From Branchinecta lynchi (lineage: Eukaryota > Arthropoda > Branchiopoda > Anostraca > Branchinectidae): a DNA stretch of 64,000 bases. This document shows, in pieces, positions 56,636-64,000 of the stretch. The stretch lies in assembly GCA_023053575.1 (NCBI GenBank), contig JAKZAP010000005.1, positions 1,054,001-1,118,000 on the forward strand. The letters are read 5' to 3'. The position numbers were made by a program, and so were the translations under genes. Numbering within the stretch: position 1 is the first letter of the stretch; each line of letters opens with the position of its first letter. The notes under the pieces are model-generated. The model was given only the letters and a program-made list of their open reading frames with translations. It was not told the DNA's origin and did no database searches.

Positions 56636-59600
56636 GTAAGTAGTAGTTTGTTGACTTCATCAAGTGTCCGCCTTGGGGGTGCTTTTTTCCTATAAGGATT
56701 GTTTTTCTTTTTACGAATTTTCGTATGTCAGACGAAACTGAGAGACAATCGAAATTTAAGGGGTCCCTATCTGTTGTGAGCTATAGGCTACACATCTCTT
56801 GTGAGACAACTCGAAATTTTAGGAGTTCATACCTGTTGTAACCCTTACATACTACATACCATACACCCCTCCTACCTTGCAATATAGCTCTGGCCGGTTC
56901 ATGACGGTTTTGTGTGTTTGTCGGGGACAGTCGCATTTTTTATCCTCTTTGTGTTCGTCGTGGGGTTGCCAACTCCCCGGCACCTGCTGTACACCCTCCC
57001 GGGCAGGCCGACACCATCCAAATTAGCTGTGCGGGCACTGTTGCCGGCCGTAAACTAAGACGGATCCCGCTTCTAAACCTGCTGATTTTATGTTAATTTT
57101 CCTTGGGTATTCGATGAATGTATTAGAATTTCCGACTGAAACGAAATGACACCAAAGGTGATGAGACCAAAATGACAACTCCCGCTTCTAAACCCGGTGA
57201 TTTTATGTTATAACACGTATTGACTGGTGACGGCTGGTGTAAGCTGGTACCGGCACCATACACTTGCTGAACACTAACATCGAGAGTGGACAACCCCTCG
57301 GTCCTCTTGTTTCTTATGACATTGCAAATTTATTCGACTAGAGATACGATTGTCCGTCTCTGGTCAGATACCTCAGTAACGGATTGGAATCAGAGGCGTT
57401 ACTAGCCAAAATGTTTGGGGGGGGGGGGGGGGTAATTTTTGGCTGGTAATTTTTACCGACTTTTTCTGCAGAAAAAAACGACTGTTTTCAACAATAAAAA
57501 TTACAGTTTTGAAAATAATCGAATGATTTTCAGAAAAATTCACTGATTTTTCAGAAAAACCGACTATTTTGACGAAAAATCGACCAATTTTCAGAAAAAC
57601 CCACTGTTTTCATGAAAAACAAGACCAAAGGTTTCGATGGGATCCCAAAAATTCAATATCTGATCCAGACAACTGGGTCTTGTCTTAGCCAGATCCAGTC
57701 TTCGCCAGACTCCTTGAACATTTTTACAATTAAAATTCAGAAACAGATTAAGGCCAAATAGCTAATTACCTGAGAAAACCAAGTTCAGATTTGAATTCAG
57801 CATGTGTGTTTACCCCTATAAGTCATATCTGTTTTGACGAAAACTTCCTGCCACTTCTGCCAATTTCCCGGTTCCGGCCGAACTCCAGAACTACTTGTCC
57901 GGCGAAAAAAGAAAGCTCAAACACGAAATCAGGGTATCTTCTTTCCCCGGTAATGAACATCTAATCAACTTCAAATAGAAATTTAGCTTATAACAAATTT
58001 TCCGATTCCAGCCGGATTCCGGTCGAACTATATGTCCGGGTAAAATATGATTGTCATACAGGGACTCAGCATCTCTTCTTACCCCTAAATCGCTTATCTA
58101 ATCAACTAGAAATAAAACTTTGACTTCCAACAGTTTTCCGGTTTTGGCCGGATTCCGGACGAACTACATGTCCGGGTAGAAACTTGTTTTCACATAAGTG
58201 TTCAGCATGTCTTCTTGCTCTAAATCGAACATCTAATCAACTCCAAATAAAACTTTTAATTTTGACAAACTTTCCGGTTTGGGCCGGATTCCGGTCGAAA
58301 TACTTGTCCGTCGAGAAAATAGTTTTCACCATCGTCTTCAGCATGTCTTCCTACCTCGAAATCGGACATTTAATCAACTTCAAATAAAACTTTTACTTTC
58401 AACAAACTTTCCGGTTTGGGTCGGATTCCGGGCAAAATACTTGTCCGTCGAGAAAATAGTTTTCACCATCGTCTTCAGCATGTCTTCCTACCCCTAAATC
58501 GAACATCTAATCAATTTCAAATAAAACTTTTACTTTCAACAAACTTTCCGGTTTTGACCGGATTCCGGGCGAACTACTTGTCCGATGACAGAATGGTTTT
58601 CACCATCGTGTTCAGCATGTCTTCTTACCTCATAATCGACTATCACATTAGCTGTTTCAAAACATTTTGTTTGTCCCTTAATTTGAATCCCCTCCTCCAC
58701 CCCTAAATGTAGAGCTACAAAGCCCATCTACGAACTTGACTGGTCCGACGACCCAACGAACCCTCACACCAAGTTTCATCAAAATATCTCATTCCCTTCG
58801 AGAGTTATCGTGCTTACAGACGGACAGACGGACAACTTTTGCGATGTCATAGGTATCCCTCCACTTACGTTTTGGGATCCCAAAAATCAATGGTTTTGAC
58901 GAAATCTCGCGGCGCTTCGCGCCGACTCCGTATTTTTTACCGACTGGCCGGCGGCTTTGGGGGGGGGGGGGGGGGGCGTCCCCCACTCCCCCCCCCCCCA
59001 GTCGTGACTCCTCTGATTGGAATATATATCGACCATGAGATATCTCGATGAAACTTGGTTGTAGTTTCCTTAAAGCCCGTTTCCAAACCTGCATTTGTTA
59101 ATCTTAATACAATGCTAAGCGTTTGCTTCGTACAATCCCACCCTCTAATCTGTCAAGATGAGACACGGTTTCAGACATCAAATTTCCGTGTGCTACATAA
59201 CAACACATTTCAAGCAAGAAAGAAAATACAAATGAGATAAGGCATTCGAAACATTTGTAAGGATTAATCGTTTGAAAGATGGCATCAAAACTTATTTATC
59301 AGTTAGCTCATGGAAGTAATTTAGGAACTCTGGTGTGGTGAATCGGGAGAAAACTGTGACAGGCGATGATCGAATAGGTTAGAAACTGCAGTGAACCACC
59401 CGAAAGTAGTCCATGCATGTACAGTTTTACCGTATGACACTGCGATGGAAGAGAATTGAACACATAAGGGACATAACTGTAAATATAGGGAATAGTGAAT
59501 AGGCTAGACATTTGGTTGTAAACAGAAATAGCGTATTTTTAGCCGGTCTTTTAATTAAAATGCATGAACAGGCTTTGCACCTTGTTGTTTAAGGGTGGGG

Positions 59601-62600
59601 GCAGTCTCAGCCTGGGACTTACTTTGTGCCGAAATATATTTAGAACCGAGGATTTGTCACACAAAAATCATACGGTAGGACAGCGGTAGGACAAAAACAG
59701 CTTATTTGACCATACAATTTCCATGAACCTTTGTGCAAGGAACAAAAGATGATTGTAGGGACTAACTTAAAACAAAGTTTTTCGAGGTCTGCGAACTACT
59801 AATGCGGAGTCCCTTGAAACGGATTTGACTCAAGCTTATTTGGATTTTGTTGTTCTTTAGTATTTCAGTTTACTCTGTTCACCTATTCATTTATTTTTTT
59901 TTGTATTTTTTCCATACTCCGTCTTTTTGGCCTCGGCCAGTTGATGGGTTATAAATAAATAATAAAAAGTAGACAGCATCCAGAGTGAGAGACTTTGATG
60001 AGAAAGCTTTATCCATGAGTTGAGGTCAAATGCAAACAGTAAAACTAAGCAAACCCTACTGATTGATAACCAGGTCAATTTAGGACTAATTTACAAGTGT
60101 AGGATTTGTAGGATAGATAGGAATCACTCCCAACCCGGCAGAAAATGTCACTTGGCTTCTTGTACAAATTTGGATTGAGGGTGTCATGACATTTGCGCGT
60201 GCTAAGAGCGAGGGGTTGCTGACTCTCAGATAGCTTTACCAGGAAGCGACCAGCCGGTCGGGGGGGGGGGGGGGGGGGTGGGCAAGATCAAATGTGAACA
60301 CCAGTTTCCCCAGTCCCAGGTTAATTACACCGACTCAAAATCTAACTGCTGTTTTTCGGGGTAAATATAAAGTAGTTTTATAATCTACCTTAAGAAAAAT
60401 CGCTTTTAATATCACCAAGGAGAAATATTCCCCTTCCCCAATCCCCCTCCTATATCCAGGGTTGGTCACCAAAAGTAACTCCGTACACCCTGGAAAGTAT
60501 GTAACCCACAGTATCCTGAAGTAACTCGTACACCCTGGTTCTTGTTGACCAATCCTGGTCCTATATAGTTGTGCCCACTAAGCTAGGACCCCCGTCGTCT
60601 AAGAGAGCTTGCGAAAGAAGCATATCATCTATCGGTCGGGCCGTCAACATTTCAGTGAAAGTTTCTCTTATGCAGGGACCGACGGATTGTCACAGACAAT
60701 GGCTGGAAAGCTCAAATCAAAGCACCACCCAAGGACAGGCGAAAGAAGACTAGTGACGTCACTGACAGGAAAGGAAACGAGTTTGAGGACTTCTGCCTCA
60801 AGAGAGAGCTTCTGATGGGAATTTTCGAGAAGGGATGGGAATATCCGTCCCCAATCCAAGAGGCGAGCATTCCAACTGCCCTGACAGGCCGTGATATCCT
60901 CGCACGTGCCAAGAACGGTACGGGAAAGACGGGAGCCTACTCGATACCAGTGTTAGAGATGATCGACCCGTCGAAACCGTACATACAAGGTAATTTAGTT
61001 GTTTGATTCTGTTTCCGGATTCGCGGTATCCTGATAGTGAGCTCTATAGATAGGTAGGCAGATGTTTTTAGATAGATAGATGCTTCCTTCCCCCTTATTT
61101 ACAGAGCTTCCAAGCTGTGGAATAAACTTAGTAAATGTATGAAGGAATGAGTAATTTTAACCATTTTAAGTCAAAATTACGTATGGAGTTACTCGGCAAG
61201 TACACCTTCGAAAGAGATCAGATACATTTTTCTCAGGTTGTTTTTCCAAACCTGTAACACAAGGGATTGTTTTTTGTTAATTATTTTTTTTTTTTGTATC
61301 GGTTCTCAATCTCCATATTCTCTCTTCTCTTCTTTTTTTTTCCTACAAGTTAGCACAGCCTCGCAAGCACCGCTTTTGTTGTGCTGCTTATTTTCAATAA
61401 AACTGTTCTACTACTACTACTACTAAAGCCCTTTGGCCGCGAATAATACGATGCTGTGTTTGGTACTGACATACACGAGTATGGACGAACTTTTGATTTC
61501 ACAGCGTCACTTCTCAAATTAACTCGTTATACTTTCACTCGTCCTGGTTATATAGCCAGAAAATGCGCCAAATATATATACAGATAATTATTTGGTTCTT
61601 TGATTGACATTTTTATTTCGTAGTGGCCCATTATGTCGGTACGAGTTGTAATAGTTGCGTTTTTGCTGAAACCACGGTAACCGGATCTGCAATTATTCGG
61701 TTTTGCAATTATCGTGTTATCTGATACACGGTCCTCTGCAAAAACGACTATTGCCGAAATTGCACTTTTTAAGTCATCACAAAAGAAACAAGACCAAATG
61801 TTTCAAATCTGAAGTTCAAATCTGATCCAGACAATTGGTACTTTTCTTCGCCAGATCCAGTCTTCGCCAGACTCCTCGAACACTTTTACTATTAACATTT
61901 AGAAACAGATTAAGGCCAAATAGCTAATCATATGAGAAAACCAAGTTCAGAATGGATACAGCATGTGCGTTTACCCCTTTAAGTCATATCTGTTTTGACG
62001 AAGCAGATCGAAACATCCTGCCTTACTTCTGCCAAGTTTCCGGTTTCAGCGGAATTCCGGAAATACTTGTCCGGCGAAAAAATAAAGCTCAAAAACGAAT
62101 TCAGCATGTCTCCTTACCCCTACATCCAAACTCTAATCAACTTCAGATTAAACTTTTACTTTTAACAAATTTTCCGGTTTCAGCCAGATTCCGAGCGATC
62201 TATCCGTCCGGTGAGAAAATGATTGTCATATGCGATTTCAGCAAGTCTACTTACCCGCGAATCGAGCATCTTATCGAATTTAAATAAAACTTTTACTTTA
62301 AACAAATTCTCCGGTTTTAGCCGGATGCCGGCTGAACTTAATTGTCCGGCGAGAAAGTAATTTTCATATTCGGACTCGGCAGGTTTCGTTGCCCCTAAAT
62401 CGAACCTCCAGTCAACTTCGTATTAAACTTTTACTTTTCACAAATTTTCCGGTTTTCGCCGGATTCCGGGTGAACTATATGTCCGGCGAGAAAATAAATT
62501 TCATATTCCGATTCAGCATGTCTCCTTACCCCTAATTCGACTATTTCATTAGCTTTTAAAAAATGTTTTTTGTTACCCTTAATTTCAAACCCCTCCCCCA

Positions 62601-63379
62601 CCACTAAATATAGAGCTACAAGCCCATCTTCGAACTTGACCTATACTTTGACCTAAAGAGTCCTCACGCCAAGTTTGATCAAAGTATCTCAACCCTTTCG
62701 AGAGTTATCGTGCTAACAGACGGACGGACGGACGGACGGACAACTTTTGTGATGTCATAGGTATCCCTCCACTTACGTTTTGGGATCCTAAAAACAGATA
62801 TCCAGTTACATCACTAAGTGCTAAACTCCTTTCTCACCAATCTGACAAAATTTGTGAAAGTGAGATGACTTTTCAGATACCACGACCAGTTACCACGGTC
62901 GGACCGTAGTATCTGAATATCTGATACCACGATAACTGGCCAGATACCACGATAACTGCAAAAACGCCTTTTGACAGTAGTATCCATGGTATCTGCAAAA
63001 CCGCAAGTAATATGATGATATAAGTTATCCCTGTCATAGATGACCTTGCTGAAAGAAAACAAACTGAAAGAATCGAAGCTGACTTCTCCCTCCGTCCTTA
63101 CCGGTCTCCCGCCTCTGACCTCTCACGTCTTTTGTTGCAGCTATGATAGTTGTACCTACACGTGAGCTGGCTCTACAGACTAGTGGAATTTGCATTGAGC
63201 TTTCGAAGCACAGAGACATTAAGTGTATGGTGACAACAGGAGGCACTAATCTCAAGGATGACATTATGAGGATCTACGAAAAGGTCCACCTCGTCATTGC
63301 CACCCCGGGACGAATCATCGATTTGATGGAGAAGAAAGTAGCAAACGTAGACAAGTGCAAGATTCTGGTCTTAGATGAG
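56583..63379 (+). CDS. DDX6: DDX6 / Me31B / Dhh1 DEAD-box helicase, 5' part
   Basis: An ATP-dependent RNA helicase of cytoplasmic P-bodies that links deadenylation (CCR4-NOT) to decapping and represses translation. Coding exons 56583-56635, 60676-60989 and 63141-63379 join in frame to give residues 1-202; the human protein is about 483 residues, so the rest lies beyond the window. Visible parts are a short variable N-terminus, [20 protein letters not shown] (about 51-70), the Q motif YPSPIQ (74-79), Walker A AKNGTGKT (96-103), motif Ia PTRELALQ (128-135), TTGG (154-157), motif Ib TPGR (177-180), and DE (201-202), the first half of the DEAD box. An in-frame TGA at 56523-56525 fixes the start. 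Introns 1 and 2 carry MITE and F1 insertions. Confidence 0.95.
57066..57210. repeat. 85-bp repeat copy 2 between 30-bp direct repeats
   Basis: CCCGCTTCTAAACCTGCTGA at 57066 and CCCGCTTCTAAACCCGGTGA at 57181 begin 30-bp direct repeats (28 of 30 matching). They bracket 57096-57180, which is nearly identical to 50128-50210. This is either an insertion with a long duplication or a local tandem duplication that includes the mobile segment. Confidence 0.65.
57391..59015 (+). mobile_element. F3 hAT MITE with perfect TSD, split by an F1 insertion
   Basis: It starts CAGAGGCGTTACTAG and ends ACTCCTCTG. ATTGGAAT stands on both sides (57383-57390 and 59016-59023), a perfect 8-bp duplication. Outer parts 57391-57617 and 58887-59015 together form one ordinary F3 element with a 16-base G run, CGACTGTTTT-like words, GCGGCGCTTCGCGCCGACTC, ACCGACTGGCC and a second G run of 18. 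The middle is a complete F1. It sits in DDX6 intron 1. Confidence 0.92.
57618..58886 (+). mobile_element. F1 element, complete, nested in F3
   Basis: Because the host F3 sequence is known from other copies, the ends are fixed within a few bases: left AACAAGACCAAAGGTTTCGA, right ACGTTTTGGGATCCCAAAAA. No duplication of F3 sequence is seen beyond the shared A tract. Monomer starts (TTCAGCATGT) at 58201, 58337, 58474 and 58611 show a period of 136-137 bp. The right region has a CAGACGGACAGACGGACAAC run. Confidence 0.9.
59016..60675. other. DDX6 intron 1, right part
   Basis: A LINE-like tail lies at about 59890-59968 (GGCCTCGGCCAG, GGGTTATAAATAAATAA). A G run near 60260-60278 interrupts CCAGCCGGTC. 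CCCTGG words near 60485-60540 recur with GTAACTC. Nothing coding is seen before the acceptor at 60675. Confidence 0.4.
60676..60989 (+). CDS. DDX6: DDX6 coding exon 2 (Q motif, Walker A)
   Basis: A 314-base exon after acceptor TCTTATGCAG, encoding the end of residue 18 to the first base of 123. It starts [20 protein letters not shown] and runs on through [20 protein letters not shown], the Q motif, [20 protein letters not shown] and ends KPYIQ. The donor is GTAATTTAG. Overlapping frames on the minus strand are shadows. Confidence 0.95.
60990..61653. other. DDX6 intron 2, left part, with LINE-like tail
   Basis: At about 61230-61425 the sequence ends TTTTCAATAAAACTGTTC followed by a CTA triplet run, a common 3' end of truncated LINEs. 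The rest is AT-rich. Confidence 0.45.
61654..61748. mobile_element. 95-bp TA-flanked MITE
   Basis: GTTGCGTTTTTGCTG and its partner CTCTGCAAAAACGAC are inverted, with TA on both sides (61652-61653 and 61749-61750). It is the shortest member of the GTTGCG group. Confidence 0.6.
61787..62794 (+). mobile_element. F1 element, complete, in DDX6 intron 2
   Basis: It starts AACAAGACCAAATGTTTCAA, then five or so monomers (CCGGTTTTAGCCGGATGCCG, TTGTCCGGCGAGAAAGTAAT), a GACGGACGGACGGACGGACA run and the end CGTTTTGGGATCCTAAAAA. Both termini carry substitutions, so it is older than the nested copy. Confidence 0.75.
62870..63005. repeat. Palindromic GGTATCTG repeat in DDX6 intron 2
   Basis: GATACCACGA or its complement TCGTGGTATC-like words occur several times in both orientations, with TAACTG(G/C). 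Similar words lie near 13150-13235 and 61670-61730, so this is a small palindromic family. Confidence 0.5.
63141..63379 (+). CDS. DDX6: DDX6 coding exon 3 (motifs Ia to half of II)
   Basis: A 239-base exon after acceptor CTTTTGTTGCAG. Residues 124-202 include [43 protein letters not shown] and KILVLDE. The donor GTGAGG comes right after GATGAG, so the DEAD box is split DE/AD in phase 0. Confidence 0.95.
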
Positions 63380-63430
63380 GTGAGGCCTTTCTTCGTAAAT
63401 GGTAGTTTTACATTGGAACGTTGTGACCTT

Positions 63431-63795
63431 AGGCGTATCCTCGCTGCTTCCCGAGGACTCCACTCGAGGAGTCCCTGCGTTTTTTTTTGTCCAGGGGAGT
63501 CAGAGCGGGGAATGGAATGATCCAGTAATCATCAACATCATCGAAGAGGGCTCCCTTTCAGATTCAGAGGGGAATCAATTTTTGCTGGTGTTGGTGCAAC
63601 GTAAAATTAATTAAAAACAATCAGAATAAACAATTTCGTCAACTGCATGTTTATTCTTATAACAAATTTCATTATGGAAGCAGTCCCCGTGTTCTCGTTG
63701 TTTTCTATGGGGAGTCCGCATGAAGTGGCTCCCTCTATTCTCGCCGTTCCCTTCGATTCCCCGAGGAGTCCTCGGGGAACGGCGAGAAAATGCCT
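63431..63795. mobile_element. MITE with 3-bp TSD, copy C, in DDX6 intron 3
   Basis: AGGCGTATCCTCGCTGCTTC on the left and the complement GAACGGCGAGAAAATGCCT on the right mark the ends. CTT lies on both sides (63428-63430, 63796-63798). The interior is collinear with copies A and B. It sits 51 bases after the exon 3 donor. Confidence 0.8.
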
Positions 63796-63887
63796 CTTAA
63801 GACATGCCTGATTAGGTTAGCCCTTTTTAGCGTTCTGGATACATAAATTAAAATTTTACTCCAATTGAGTGGTCTTAATTAAAGTTT

Positions 63888-64000
63888 AACCGAACAGGAC
63901 TGGGATAGGACAGTTTAGTTACTCATCACTTATTCACTAAAGTTGGATTGAAGACCCGCTGATGAGGTACTTCGTTGTTCCGCTATTAACGAATCATCGA
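63888..64000 (+). repeat. Dispersed repeat, copy 2 (partner at 55828)
   Basis: GGACTGGGATAGGACAGTTT and TACTTCGTTGTTCCGCTATT follow the order of 55828-55940. It is truncated by the window end and lies in DDX6 intron 3. Confidence 0.6.

Noticed and set aside
57900..58700. Regularly spaced repeats that could be taken for a CRISPR array
   Set aside because: The 137-bp monomers are contiguous with no unique spacers, the units vary, and the DNA is eukaryotic.
1..64000. tRNA, rRNA and other structural RNA genes
   Set aside because: No cloverleaf with A and B boxes or rRNA segment was found by eye. A tRNAscan and Rfam search would be decisive.

Overview
This is a window of invertebrate animal nuclear DNA. 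It has intron-rich genes, a U12-type spliceosomal intron, metazoan-type proteins and a dense load of DNA transposons, but no operons, ribosome binding sites or bacterial features. The phylum cannot be fixed from the sequence. Minisatellite-bearing elements resembling mollusc 'pearl' and Drosophila DINE-1 elements are a hint only.

Two host genes are well supported and lie head to head. DRAP1 (NC2-alpha, the histone-fold subunit of the Negative Cofactor 2 repressor of TATA-box transcription) is complete on the minus strand. It has six coding exons between 35916 and 19575 and encodes 370 residues. Its second intron has AT-AC ends with a U12 donor and branch site. DDX6 (RCK/p54/Me31B/Dhh1 DEAD-box helicase of mRNA decay and translational repression) starts at 56583 on the plus strand. 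Its first three coding exons (202 residues) are present. The window ends inside the intron that splits the DEAD box, so the rest of the gene lies to the right.

Layout: 1-19.5 kb is intergenic, made of MITEs (a MULE-like palindrome, hAT-type, TA-type and a 3-bp-TSD family), diverged tandem repeats and a 5'-truncated non-LTR retrotransposon reverse transcriptase (11.05-12.15 kb). 19.6-35.9 kb is DRAP1, whose introns carry hAT MITEs, a hAT transposase relic and several copies of two minisatellite-bearing families. 36-56 kb is intergenic, dominated by those same two families plus a decayed minus-strand coding relic near 51.3-52.3 kb. 56.4-64 kb is the 5' part of DDX6, with nested insertions in intron 1.

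The two dominant repeat families are called F1 and F2 here. F1 has about 137-bp monomers, starts AACAAGACC and ends TTTTGGGATCCCAAAAA. F2 has diverged units of roughly 110-135 bp, starts AACAAGAGC and ends in a TATGGCACTTG hairpin followed by AAAAA. They share one layout: the same start motif, a 5' subterminal motif that recurs in the 3' palindrome, internal minisatellites, and a 3' palindrome ending in A5. This fits non-autonomous Helentron-like elements. F3 is a hAT MITE family with G- or C-homopolymer tracts just inside its ends.

All positions were read by eye. Exon borders rest on reading-frame continuity, splice motifs and similarity to remembered family features. Repeat borders without a target-site duplication are approximate.
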